A stretch of DNA of 64,000 nucleotides from Quillaja saponaria (Eukaryota > Streptophyta > Magnoliopsida > Fabales > Quillajaceae). The notes under the pieces are model-generated. The model had not been told where the DNA came from. It worked only from the letters and a program-made list of their open reading frames with translations, and made no database searches. Position numbers and translations under genes: made by a program. Positions 35,935 through 47,399 of this stretch are shown piece after piece. Every line of letters begins with the position of its first letter. Position 1 is the first letter of the stretch. Location: positions 3,472,001-3,536,000 of the forward strand of contig CM055615.1 of the NCBI GenBank assembly GCA_029379385.1, in the 5' to 3' direction.

Positions 35935-36370
35935 ACCATCATTGTTGTTACGGTTGAGTGAACCAAAATTGTAGGATTAACCGGGATATTGTTTTGCTCA
36001 GGTACAAAAATGTAGCTGTTGTCAAGCTGAAATTGTTGGCTGCGATTATCAGCAACACCTGAAAATTATGATTGTGGTTAAGGCTCTGTATTTGATTGCA
36101 AGTCTTGACCTTGAACTTCACCCAGAAATTCATCTTTCCAACCAGGATGGTCAAAATCCAAATTGAACATTTCACTATCAACCATTTTGTCAACCTAGAC
36201 CAATCTTGTCTTCCACAATGAGACCATCTATGTTGTTGTTAAGTCCTGATAGAACATGCATTGCAAGATTAACGTCAATGTTTTCTGGCGTAGGTACTAA
36301 GAAACAGTTGCAAGAGAACTGAGAATATTGATTTGACTGCAAGTTAGTGCTTGAAGCTTATGTAGCCAGA
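35935..36370 (-). pseudogene. Decayed coding fragment, family not recognised
   Basis: Minus-strand translation gives PTPENIDVNLAMHVLSGLNN, DGLIVEDKIG, then after a one-base shift DKMVDSEMFNLDFDHPGWKD, EFLGEVQGQD, and, past stops, QQFQLDNSYIFVPEQNN. The composition (acidic, low Cys, amphipathic) and reading-frame continuity look like a former protein, perhaps the C-terminal part of a transcription regulator. I cannot assign a family. At least one frameshift and two stops break it. Confidence 0.35.
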
Positions 36371-37080
36371 TCAACCTATATACAAACTCAGCCACTTAAA
36401 TCCTTACTGTTCTCGTCACGGTTTACATAGAACTCGAATTGCAGTGCCCTCAAACCCACATAGGTGTGAATACTAGATTGGCTCTGATATCATTTGTAAT
36501 TTCCCAAGCCCAATCTGCCCAACTACCAAAGAATCCACAACCTATACCACATGGATTGAAATATTAACTTGAAGGTACTTGCTAGTTAATGCTTGTAGCT
36601 TATATAGGCAAGTTCAATTCAGTATACATGATGTAGAACTCATCACATAGCCAATCTCACACAAATCACAGGCTAGGGTGTTACAAATAGTATTAAAGCA
36701 TTAATCTCTCGTGATGTGTGGGCCATGTTAGGATAGATTGTGCACCATCGTTCCATCCTCGATCCCGAAGGAAGAGCAGAAAACATAAAAAGGCAATGGC
36801 GAAGGCTCGGAGGGCGATGGCAGCAACGTGGTGGCTATGATGGGTTTATGTCTCCGGAAACTCATATTGGAAGGATTCGATATTGGGTCTTAACGGGGAT
36901 GTTAATTATTTAAAGTAGCGGAGAATGTAACATCCCACCTAAGTCCCAAATTGGAAGTTGAATATGTTAGTGAAGTATTTATAACCTTTCTAACCACTAC
37001 CTAAGGTACCTATGAGTTTCAATTTTACATGTTGATGCCGACGTAGCAAAAGTGGCGACTAGCACAACACTGGTCAAGTA
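36330..37080. mobile_element. Degraded LTR-retrotransposon remnant
   Basis: TTGGCTCTGATATCATTTG near 36478-36497 matches the reverse of a tRNA-Met primer-binding site (minus orientation). The adjoining sequence has typical LTR phrases such as TGTAACATCCCACCTAAG (36926-) and an imperfect direct repeat, AGTTARTGCTTGWAGCTTAT (36342 and 36583). No coding region remains. The boundaries are not defined. Confidence 0.4.
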
Positions 37081-37689
37081 CTTCAACGATGATTAACATT
37101 AGTTCTACATAGTGTTTCTAAAAGATTAGTGTAATAAGAATAGACAATTGTTTTGCATATTTACATCGTTTGTCTATTTAAATTAGATAGTTAGTGAGAT
37201 TTTAATTTTGAATTTGTGAATTATAAGGTAATTGTTTATAACTGATGTGACTGTCATTTGTAACAGTCCTTTATATTGAATATAATTACTTTAAGTTGTT
37301 TATAAGTGTTTATTAAATTTAAACAATTTTGAGAATTTTTTTTTTCGTTAGATGATTCAAAAAGCCATTTTAGGAATTTGTTCTATATCTTGTTATTTAT
37401 TTTTTCTTTGATATATCTTTGTGTTCGGCGTTTTCAATTATGTCATTTTATTTTTGGCACAAACACTTTTAATATACTAGAGTGTATATCATATCTATGT
37501 TATTAACATTGTTGTTCTTTTTTAATGAATAACGTTAAATTAACATTTTTATTAACTAAGTTCTCGATGTTGAAAGTAAAAAAAAAATATATATATTTAT
37601 AAAAGGGTATTTTTTTATCATTTCCTAGGTAATAGAGGCCTTTTTTGTTATTTTCCATTAATTTACAAAAGGTTCTTGAATAAAATAAA

Positions 37690-38235
37690 TTGTTTTTTTA
37701 TTATTATTTTTCTTTCATCCTCCCTCCGTTCTACGGGCTACGCTTGCTTTTCTCTGCATTTTCGATTGCTCACTCCTCACTCTGACTTTTCACGCCGGAT
37801 CCACTCCCCTTCCACTTCTCCTCCACTCACTTGATCGGTCTCCTCCGTTCTCTCTCTCTCTTTTGTCTCTGCCATTGAAGCAGAGTAACGTTGAGCATCG
37901 AGCCCTTCCTCTTCGTCATCTTCTACCGCGGGGGAGTGAACGTTGGGAGGCGCGGTAGATCTGATGGTGAAGACGAAGACTGAAGCGGCGGATACTCTGG
38001 CGGACTTGGCGCAATTAGCGATGCGAGTGATTGGGTTTGACTCGGGAGAGAAATGGTATCGAGATGCCCATGAATAGGGGTTGAACGCGGTGGACTCGGT
38101 ATCGAGATGCCCCGATCTCGCTGAGTACTTCTCTCGACCCAGTATTGTCTTGCTTCCCTTCATTGAAGGCGTTTCTCTTGGGGCTGAAATCGGCTGAGGT
38201 TTGTAGGCGTTGCTCTCGCTACTTTTTCAGAGGTG
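37690..38235 (+). other. GC-rich orphan first exon / promoter-like segment
   Basis: The base composition shifts sharply to GC-rich with a CT-rich leader (CTCTCTCTCTCTTTTGTCTC near 37850), as in plant 5' leaders. An ATG at 37964 opens a 37-codon frame (MVKTKTEAADTLADLAQLAM, RVIGFDSGEKWYRDAHE) ending at 38077. In-frame sequence after the stop (DSVSRCPDLAEYFSRPSIVL) still looks coding. The phrase GGTATCGAGATGCCC is repeated 43 bp apart (38055 and 38098), so a local duplication may have introduced the stop. What follows 38235 is LTR-like DNA, so the rest of the gene is not visible. I do not recognise the protein. Confidence 0.4.
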
Positions 38236-38239
38236 AGTT

Positions 38240-41062
38240 CTAAATTTGCATATTGAAATTACCAACAAGGAAACAACATTAATGCAATATATTTATGAGC
38301 CTAATGAACCAAATCAAGAACATGAATTATCCTAATTTATACTTGTGTCAAAACAACCAACGACCTCCAGTCTTGTATTAATGTCCCTGCAATTCTGGTT
38401 GAATATCTTAATTTCACTTCACATGTTGGTGGAAAATGACAAGAGTATAGGATGAATGTAACAAATATCATTTAATTTAAAGCTTAACTATATATGATCC
38501 TAGAGCATTTCTACTAATATAGAAACCAATCCTTCATGATGTGAAGTTTGTGTCAATTACAATTAATACCGTACAATATTATAAAACTACAATAAAAACG
38601 TACTGAACTTCAGCTACAATACGGAATTCACAAAGCTTCTTTAGTTTTTGTTAAGCAAGCATTACCACCTCTATTTTTGATGAACTTAAAATAGAAAAGT
38701 CAGAGAAGTTTCTGTTTGCTCATCAGAATTGAAGAAATAACTAATTAATCAAATAGATTGAAAACTGAATTGATCTTCAAGAAATTAAATTGTGTTAGCA
38801 AATAGATGATGAGCAGGGTGCTATTGTTCTGTTCCTGTTAGGAAATAAGAGAATTCTTCTCCCATTTGGCCTCTCCTGCTTTATCTGCTATTGTTATATT
38901 TAGTTTTAAAGATGCAGTAATATATATGTGTTGATGATGGTCGCTAGATATGGGATATAGAATGTTCAACTTGATTTTGCTTAAAACTTTTCAGTGTATA
39001 TAACTTGTCCCAAGCAACTTGTAATTACTTGTGCTTTGAGGGGAGGCTATGTTACTTGTTAGAAATAGTGGTATCAAAGTTACTTTTCTAAGAAATTCAC
39101 TCTAAAGGAGTTACAGGGTTTCCATTCACGCAAGACATATGAATGTCAAATTGATAGAAAATTACTTAGTTAATTTTTCTAACTTTTCTATATACATTTT
39201 TGTATTGTTTGTGTTTTTATTTGGCAAGTGTTAAGGAAGATTTGTGATGGTTCTGGGTTCTTTTCTTTCTTACATTTTCTATTACTGCTTTGGGTCAATC
39301 ACTCAATTGTATAATTGTGCCAGAAGCCTAGAACTAAGGTGAATTTTTGAATCACTAAAAAAAGAAGTATCTGAATAATGAGTTTAATATTTATGAGGAG
39401 TGAGGAAAGTTTTCGCGTTTCCTTTCTCTTGCTACTTCTGTTAGCTCCATAACATGTGATTTTAACTTTGCTATAACACTTGGACGCTTGGTACATGTAA
39501 GATGATATAGTGACATGTTTAGTTGCTTGACTCAATTTGGTAGGAGTTTGATTGAAAAAAAAAGAAAAAGAAAAAGGGGTTGGTTTCAGGTTGTGTGCTA
39601 TGTTTTGGCATCTTTGTGCTGAAAAAGTTTTTATTTATTTAATTATTTTTTGCGTTACTTGTACCATGGTTCAAGTTTGAAGCGTTTAAACCATTTATTT
39701 TAGTTGAAGTTATATATGTGTTCTTTCCAATAACTTAGATGAATGATTTGATGGAGATTTATATGTTATTTGTTAAAATGGTTTTGAGGAGGAAACTTTA
39801 TCAGAATACCGTAGCTAACAGTGGTGCTTGGTGCATCTTGGTTCGACCCTAGCTAGCAAGGGTGATACTAGCCTTGTACCCGATCAAAGCGCGTGGATTG
39901 GATTCGTATAGATATATGGATTTATAGCTTATTTGTTGAAATGGTTTTGAGAAGATAACTTTTTCATAATACCATAGCTAATAGTGGTGTTATTAGCCTT
40001 GGTGCACCTTGGTTCGACTCTAGCTAGCAATGGTGATGCGAGCCCCATGCTCGATTAAAGCACATGGTTTGGATTTGTATGAATATTTGAATTGATAAAG
40101 ATTGGATACCTAGTTAGCAGGACTGATGCTGACCTTTAGGTTTTGTGCCCATTGGTTTGTTTTGTGACATTTGGGCTTTGGATCCTCCTTCTTGAAACTT
40201 TATAATTGATTTTCACATAATGTTTAAGAATTATTTTAATGTTGGGGTATGACAAAAGATTTATTATAAGCAAGTGTGTTTTGTAATATATATAGTTATT
40301 CTTTTTGGTTGTTTAGACACTTGAAATATTTTTGTTACATCATGTTTTTCTATGATTTTTCAATAATATACCAATTCATACTTTTCATGGAAATGATTCG
40401 TCTTGGTTAAGTAAGTATATGATGTGGAGTATTGTGTTGTTAAGAAAGTGCTTAAACATTTATTAATGAATTCATTTGCAAGTTAAAGAAATATATGATA
40501 TAGGAGAAATGAGAAGTGAAGTGATATTTGCAAGAACTTTAAAATAACTTGTAAAACTAGTTTTGGTGCCATAGTACTATTGAAATTTTGGTTTCAGTAA
40601 CTTCTAACTTTTTTTTGAGAGCTGGTTCCTTTTTGTTAAAATTTGTATTTTATGAACTTTGATAAGGAGTGAATTGTATAATCTTTTGGACATGTTTTTG
40701 TATTTTTTGATATTTATGATAGGATTTTAATATTTAGTTGGTATGCATTGTTCTTGGTAAAGTTTTCGTTGTTTAAGGCTTCTTTTTGTGGTCATCTAAT
40801 TGGGTTCGACTATAACTTTATTTGGAGTCTTAGAAGTGCCGGTACTTGTCTCACTGGAACTTGATACTTTATTTATTCATAGAGTATTGCTCCATGGCTA
40901 CACTAGATTCTTGAAAGATTGTTGTCTATTTTTGTTTATCAAATTTTGTGTTGTCTATTTCTTGTACATTGATATTAATTTGAGGCTAGCTTCATCCAAG
41001 GTGAGTCTCGGCTTGTCTTAGATCTTGTGACGGTCATGACCCTAGTTTTGGGTAGTGACATC
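38240..41062 (+). mobile_element. LTR-like noncoding remnant (probably Gypsy/LARD type)
   Basis: About 2.8 kb of noncoding sequence ends with a phrase commonly seen at the end of plant Gypsy LTRs, TGTGACGGTCATGACC followed by TAGTTTTGGGTAGTGACA (41028-41062). It includes two tandem ~170-bp units with GGTTCGACYCTAGCTAGCAA (39749-40090), also typical of such LTRs. No gag-pol frame is visible and no second LTR was identified, so it may be a solo LTR or fragment. Confidence 0.4.
39749..40090. repeat. ~170-bp tandem duplication in LTR-like DNA
   Basis: Two adjacent units (about 39749-39913 and 39914-40090) share TTATTTGTTRAAATGGTTTTG, ATACCRTAGCTAAYAGTGGT and TAGCTAGCAAKGGTGATRC. Confidence 0.75.
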
Positions 41063-41499
41063 ATTACACCCCTAATTACATAGGCAAGAGCATTTTCCAC
41101 AAGAATACATGAAATAAAATGCTTCTTTTTGGTTTTACTTGCAATTAGATTAAGTGATTTCTGCTTGTACTACATTTGTGTCGTTTTGAATTATTTAGAA
41201 TAGATTTTTGACACATTGTTGTTAATTTAATTGAACCAATCATAAACAAACAGCTGAAGTGACAATCAATTTAGATAAAGAAAAATTGTACTTAATTACA
41301 AATACCAGACCGAATCAACAGTCAATTAAGTTGTTCAAAAGTTATTAGCCAAATAAAACAGCTATGCTCAAACAATTACAGAATTTAAATATTTTCCAGG
41401 AGCTACAAAACTAGATTCCCTAGAACAGTCCATTCTTTTTCTTCTTCAATCTTCCTCTTGTGGTCTTCTGCAAGCTCTTGTGCCATGCCGATAACCTCT

Positions 41500-42400
41500 C
41501 TATTGAAGTTAAAGAATTCTGGTTTTTTGGCCAAGAAGTTTGTACTCAACTAGTTTGTTAGAAAGGGATTTTTGTTCAGCTTCCAGTGTCCCCAGCTCAG
41601 CTTGAAGTTTGGTAATCTGAGCTTTCTTCGTTTTGATATCTTCTTCTTTTGCCATAATTTGATCAACTTCAGATTTACTAGCAGAGCTCTGCCTGTCCAT
41701 ATCAACCTTCCAAATATCCCTTATGTGGGGACCTTCACCCCTAGAGTCTGTTCTTTGGCCAAGAGCTTGGTGACATTCTGGGGCCAACTCTTTAATCTGG
41801 TGCAGCAAATTGCCAGGTCTAGTTTTTACCCCAACGTCTATTTCGCTAGTATCAATCAAAGTGATGAGGGATTCTAGCACTTTATTTAATTCAGCCGGAA
41901 TCTTAGCACTATGGGTTGGCCTTTATTGAAGCTTGAAGCTTATGAGCCAACTCTGAAGTTATTTCCTTGTCTAGAATAACCTTTGGGGACAGCTTTGGCC
42001 ACTGGTGCCTGCACTTCAAGTTCTTCCCCAGATTCTTGATCATCATAAATGTCGAAGGCATTCTTCAATGAGGTGATGTTTTTGGCCATGTCTTTAGAAA
42101 AAGTAGATAGGGATTCGGCCTCATCATAATTTTCTTGGCCACACTGCGATTAAGTGAATAAGTATCTTTACTTTGTGAAGATGGTAAAGGTTGGAAAAAC
42201 ACAAAATTCCAGTTACTCTTTGGATGTCTTCTACTTTTCTTTCTACTTCTTTTTGCACATCCTCATCCTCCCACTTTTATACTTTCATAATAGAAGTTGA
42301 AAGAGTAACGAGATCAGTAGTATTTATTACTTCAGTTTCAGTGGTTGATGTCACAAGAACCTCAACATCAGCCCCACTCATGAATTCATAAGTAGAACTC
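41500..42400 (-). pseudogene. Transposon-type coiled-coil protein remnant
   Basis: A minus-strand open frame (41509-41880) translates to PAELNKVLESLITLIDTSEI, then GNLLHQIKELAPECHQALGQ and a heptad-like segment (KKAQITKLQAELGTLEAEQK). The C-terminal third is a predicted coiled coil. More decayed coding-like sequence continues upstream to about 42400 (GADVEVLVTSTTETEV, KWEDEDVQKEVE). I recall similar coiled-coil C-terminal parts in plant transposon-associated proteins, but this assignment is weak. Frame breaks show that it is not functional. Confidence 0.4.
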
Positions 42401-42599
42401 GCTTTTAATGTGAGTAAAAGGGAAATAGAAAAAGAAACAACTATTAGGAAGATAAATGGAGGTCAAAATCTCATGATCAACATAAAAGGTAAGGAAAATA
42501 AGTGACCTCAAGTCCACTCTTGCTGATGATAGTACAGTAGAAGGCAAACTTCATAAGGAAGGTAAAACATTTGTCTCCTTATTTCTGTCAAGTTTAGAA

Positions 42600-43240
42600 G
42601 GTTCCGAAGTTGAAGAGACCATTCCATTCCTCTTATTTGATTTTGACTCATCTAGATTGTGACTTTGAGAATCTGGCTTCTTCTTTTGGTCGCCCTCATT
42701 ACTTTTATGACTACCTTTATCATCTACTCAAGTATCTTCTGCCCACTTTTCTCTGTCCACTTGTCCAGTTTCTTTCCTCTGTTTTTTTCTTTGCTCCCTT
42801 TTCCCCCTTTCTCTTCTTTTTTGGTTGTATTTTGTTTCAGATTTTTCTGCTCTTCTTTTGTTTTTGCTTCTTCTGTTTCATCTTCCTTTACTCCTTCTCT
42901 TCCTCCTTTTTTTTCCTTATCTTCTTTTCTGTTAAACCTATAGGCATTAACAAAATAATTTGTAATGAGGGAGGGAACAAGGTATATTTTTTCTTCTCTC
43001 CTTATTTGTCTACGCCAAACAAATTCAGCAGGGATAATAGTAATATAACATTGTAAAAGTTGGAAAAAACAAATTTCCACTTACTATTTGGATGTCTTCT
43101 ACTTCGCATCGTCATCCTCCCACTTTTCTCTTACTGATCTCTCATTTCACCCTCTTCTCCTTTCTCTCCTTCATATGTTGTTTCTTCTCCTGTTTGAGTC
43201 TTTTCAACTCTTTCTACTACTCTTCTTTTGTTGTTGCTCT
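42600..43240 (-). pseudogene. Lys/Glu-rich low-complexity transposon-protein remnant
   Basis: The plus strand is strongly pyrimidine-rich. The minus strand reads as PAEFVWRRQIRREEKIYLVP, SLITNYFVNAYRFNRKE and then a long Lys/Glu stretch to about 42724. A further K/E-rich segment follows at 43131-43240. The folded-looking part suggests a real former protein, but the K/E part may simply reflect the purine-rich strand. Short duplicated blocks link 42166-42290 with 43040-43140, and 42930-43070 with 43630-43760. Confidence 0.3.
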
Positions 43241-43242
43241 TG

Positions 43243-43590
43243 TAGTAACTGTTGCAATGATATAAACAATAAAAATTACAATTATAGTTTAAAATCTCAA
43301 GTCTAACATATTTATAAAAGAATATTACTCTTAACATTCCTGGATTATGCTCAAATTACACTGACAACCTTCTAGTTTTTAAAACTACATGTACCTCTCC
43401 TGAAATTTAAAAAATAAATCTACAACTTAATCCAAACTCTAAAAACTAAACATAAATACCAAAAATAGCATTATTGTGTGAGACATGTATGATTTTAAAT
43501 TTATTAAATTAATTTAGTGATGACATGTAATTATTCAAATTAAAATAAAATAGAAACTTGAAATAAATGAACAATCATTCTTATTCTATT
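43243..43590. repeat. Direct repeat copy 1 (~350 bp)
   Basis: Starts near TGATATAAACAATAAAARTT and ends near AACTTGAAATAAATGAA. A similar copy in the same orientation is at 45960-46325. Shared blocks include ATTATAGTTTAAAATCTCAA, TTTCTGGATTATG-like and TTAGTGATGACATGTAATTA. It is noncoding. Confidence 0.85.
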
Positions 43591-44091
43591 GTTGTTCCTT
43601 CTTCTGCTAGTCCTTTTTTGTCATTTTCTTCTATTTCTTTTATCAGTAGACATTAACAAAAAAAAAATCCGTAAAAGGGAGAGGGAAACATGGAAGGTTT
43701 ATTTCCCCTTCTTCTCTGTTTTAACTAAATATTGCAGCAGGGACAATGGTAATAATCTTATTATAGTCTTACCATGAAGACGAAAGTTTACCGTGTTGGC
43801 AAATCCGTTTGCAAAAGCTGCACAATTCTCATATAGGAACATTAATAAATAGAAAGATATATATGTAGACCCTTTTAATGAAAACTTTTATAAAATAATG
43901 TGATTTTACGGATTAATCAAACATTTCTTCTTTTTAATGTCTTTTTTTATTTTGGTCCGTAGAGGGTTCAAAAAAGAAAAGCAAAAAGATCTGACTGAGT
44001 TGATGATGGACTGAATCTCGAAAGGCGAGAGGCTTTCATAAAGATTTACAAAATTCTATAAAAGGTATGGGATTAGAGGTTTTACACTTAC

Positions 44092-45960
44092 TGTCTCCTT
44101 CTGCAACATCTTAATTGTTGTATTCAGGTCACCGTTCCAACATTTGTCCTTGTCTTTTGTTAAGAATACAACTTTCAACAATGGTGCGCTTAGGATTCCA
44201 GTAGTTAAACATTGACATCTTGGGGCAATGAGCCACCATTATCGTTTCTAAAACTTTGAAGTTTAAGGCATAATTTTTTCTTGTTTTTGCAAGCCTTGGT
44301 AAGGTATCAAGTCTCAAAAATTTCAATCGCTTGAAAGCTATCTCATGATCAACTGTTCCTGCTTCATTTACCTCATTCTCCTCATTAGCCACTACTTCTT
44401 CCATATTCTCACATCTCATAATTTTCATGCGCTTGAGATGAACCAGAGTTTTAGTGGTAGAAATTGGCCACAAGTTTATCAATGTCGGACAATCACTTAT
44501 CTCCAAATATATCAGATTTCTTAAAGATATGGAGAAGGGTGCTAAGTTTCTCAAACATGAACATTGTATGAGTTGCAGGGTTTCAAGATTTTCAAGGATG
44601 TTGGGCAATTTAGAGGCTCTGTTCCATATGCATTTAAGGTTATCTAGACCATACAGAATTAACGATTTCAAGTTTTGAAGTATGAGGGTGGAATCCTCAT
44701 CAAGTTCTTCGGAGGGGAATAACTTTTCAAAATAACTCCACCACACTGAAAGTGCTTTGGGATACTTTTTTAAGGAAAGAAAATGGAAAAAAATTTGATT
44801 CGTCTCGAAAAAAGTCTATCAGTTGAAGAATTTTTATTTTGTGAAGGAGGTCAGGCTGAGACTGTTGGTGCCACATTTTAGTGATATCCTTACCACTTAC
44901 TGCCAATTCTTCGAACTGAGGGACATCCTAAAAGAAAACCCAAAGGAAAGCAGTCAATTAATTGATGGTATCAACCACACATACAATAAAAGTTGCAGAA
45001 ATACATCTGGAATTTATTTTCACTATTATCTTCGTATGTTTACTTGACATTTTTTTTTTTCCAAGTTAAACTAGCCAAAATACCATATGATTGATAAAAT
45101 TTCAAATCTATTGTGTATATATATCAATTAGTATGCATTTTCTTATTTGTATCATAGTTAATCTTAGGCTTGTATATAAATATCTAAATTTATGCAGAAA
45201 CAACATATACAAAGGGTGCTTACCTTTTCAATTGAGAGAAGTGGTTGTTGGCCATCAATTATGCTTTCAAATTGGCTTTTAGTAAGTGTTTCTCGATTGC
45301 TTTCATGTTCTGAGGCGAATATTTCCGAACTATAGCAAAGAAAAACATCAACTTTTCCCAACATTGGCCATTCTACAGAGTGTCTTCCTGGATAAAATCC
45401 TCTCAGCCTTGGCAAATTCTGAAGAAATAAAGAGATTAACTTTGGAAATTCAAAGGCAACAAAACTTGCTCGGTCTTCCCTTTTCACATCCTCAGCAACA
45501 ATGATTTCCAACCCACACCTTACTACCTGAATCTCTTCAAGTTGCTGGAGACCTTTTGCGATAGATGGTGGATAGAGATATTCCAGCATTGCAAAATCTC
45601 TGACCTCCACCTTCTCCAGATTTTGGAAATTGAAAATTCCCTGGGGATATTTATTCCAAACATTCTTCAATTTTGGAAGGTTATTTAAAGTCAATTTTTG
45701 CCAGCATTTGGCTCTGCTAGATCTTTCTACCTGGAGCTTTATTACAAATGCTGTTTCTACTTGATCACAGTCTTTCACTTCTAAGTCCACCAAGTTAATA
45801 AGAAGATGTAGTAAATGAGACGGAAGAACCGTATTTGACCAAAAATCACATTTTTCGACAACCAAATATCTCAGATTCCGGAAATTAGTATTAGGTTGGT
45901 CAATATGGCCACCCCATACTTCTCTTAGCTCCGAGAACGCAGACAGTCTCAGATACTCTT
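44092..45960 (-). pseudogene. Leucine-rich-repeat part of an NLR (CC-NB-LRR) resistance gene
   Basis: Two minus-strand exons, 45960-45224 and 44937-44092, flank a 286-bp GT-AG intron in phase. They encode irregular plant LRRs of the type in RPS2/At4g27190-like resistance proteins: YLRLSAFSELREVWGG, NLRYLVVEKCDFWSN, LTLNNLPKLKNVWNKYPQG, LEEIQVVRCGLEIIVAED, FPKLISLFLQNLPRLRGFYP, then LKSLILYGLDNLKCIWN, LETLQLIQCSCLRNLAP, LIYLEISDCPTLINLWPI and LRLDTLPRLA. These receptors recognise pathogen effectors in the cytoplasm. The first exon frame is open. Near 44145 a one-base shift is needed to restore the usual ending (KCWNGDLNTTIKMLQ) that runs to a good donor at 44091. The coiled-coil and NB-ARC domains are not in the window, so this is an LRR fragment or the 3' part of a gene separated by repeats. 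Confidence 0.8.
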
Positions 45961-46325
45961 GTTGTAATTACTGTTTCAATGATATAAACAATAAAAGTTA
46001 CAATTATAGTTTAAAATCTCAACTCTAACATATTTATGAAACTATAAATTACTCTAACATTTCTGGATTATGGTGAAATTACACGTACAACTCTATTGTT
46101 TTTAAATCTATACATACCACTCCTAATTTTCTTTTCTTTTCTTTTAAAAAAAACTACAATTTAACCCAACTTCTAAAAACTTAACATAAATATCAAAAAT
46201 AGCATTTTTGTGTCTTACTAAGAGATATGTACGATTTTAAATTTCTTAAATTAATTTAGTGATGACATGTAATTATTCAAATTGAAATAAAATAGAAGCT
46301 TGAAATAAATGAAAAAACATTCTTA
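45960..46325. repeat. Direct repeat copy 2 (~365 bp)
   Basis: Same family and orientation as 43243-43590. It abuts the 5' end of the LRR exon directly, so the boundary between repeat and exon coincides with the presumed splice acceptor. Confidence 0.85.
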
Positions 46326-46544
46326 AAATAATAATTTAACTATATGTTTTCTAGATCTGACAAAAATAAATTAATATTTTCAACAAATTATGATAATTTG
46401 AAAACAATAACAGTTTGATAATAGTCTTAACACATTTATAAGTTAAATATATAATGTTATATATATACATATTTTGGAGTAACAATAAAAAAGAGTCAAA
46501 TCTAAGGGGGTGACAAATGGAAAGTTAAATGAACATGTACTTAC

Positions 46545-46680
46545 CATTTCTTGGGACACCTCACGCATTGTTGCATTGAGATTGCCCTTCAGCAGTAGTC
46601 ATCTTTTGTTTGTCCTTCTCCTACCTTCACATTTTTAACATTGGTGTACTTAAAGTCTGCAATTTGCTAAAACAATTACA
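46545..46680 (-). pseudogene. Second NLR LRR-terminal exon remnant
   Basis: On the minus strand the segment reads TLSTPMLKNVKVGEGQTKDD, YC, then after one missing base KGNLNATMREVSQEM, directly followed by a consensus donor GTAAGTAC. It parallels the ending CWNGDLNTTIKMLQKET of the LRR gene at 44.1 kb, so a second, mostly lost NLR copy lay upstream. The TGCTGGAAGG expected at the junction is TGCTGAAGG here. Confidence 0.55.
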
Positions 46681-46909
46681 ATTCTATTTAATATTAAAAT
46701 AAAGTAGATGTCAGAAAAAAAAATTATATTTAAAATGCATAACTAAAAATAACTATGAAATATTAAAAATTTATAAAAGTATTTATAAAAATAAAAAATT
46801 TCATCCAATTACGTCTCTTTTTGTATAGTATAGATATAGATAAGCAAATAGATAAAGCTAACAAATTAAAGAATTAAATTCATTAATTTATATATTTCTT
46901 TTCAAATTC

Positions 46910-47390
46910 TTCGTATGAAAGAAGAATTAAAAGTTAAAATAATAATATTATAATCATGCAAACTATATTCTAAATTTTTTTAATTCATAATATTAAAAAA
47001 AAATTAATTCATAAATTTGAGAAGAATTTAAAAAATATTATAATTATTAGAAACTTATTAAACAAAAAAAATCGAGAAATTCAATCTTAATTACTATTGA
47101 CATATAATTATTAAAAATTTTAATGTATATGTTTTTTTTAAAAAAATTAAAAGTTAAAACAACAAATTTTAATCATAAAAACTATACTCTTAATATTTAT
47201 TTTAATTCATAGTATTTATATATATATATAAACTAATTCTTAAATTTTAGAACTAAAAAATTACGATTATTAGGAATTTAATAAATAAAAAAAAATTCAC
47301 AAATTCAATTTTAATTACTATTGACATGTAATTATTAAAAAAATTTAATATTTATTAATATTGAGAAGAATTAGTAAAAACAAAATCAAT
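46910..47390. repeat. AT-rich repeat, two tandem units (copy 2)
   Basis: Two units (about 46928-47140 and 47145-47390) are similar to those at 29945-30415, sharing AATTAAAAGTTAAAA, AATCATAAAAACTATACTCT and TTAATTACTATTGACAT. The class is unknown. Confidence 0.65.
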
Positions 47391-47399
47391 AGTTCTAAA

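Noticed and set aside
37777..38163. Minus-strand frame of 128 codons
   Set aside because: It lies antisense to a leader-like, GC-rich plus-strand segment. The composition (RTEETD, EEDDEEE) reflects the CT-rich leader, and splice or promoter context favours the plus strand.
39838..39870. tRNA-like GGTTCGACCC box
   Set aside because: No A box, no anticodon stem and no acceptor pairing; it lies in a tandem LTR-like unit. No tRNA or rRNA gene was found anywhere in the window.
42724..43080. Lys/Glu-rich open frame as a functional protein
   Set aside because: Most of its length is explained by a purine-rich strand; only the first ~40 residues look protein-like, so I list it as a remnant.
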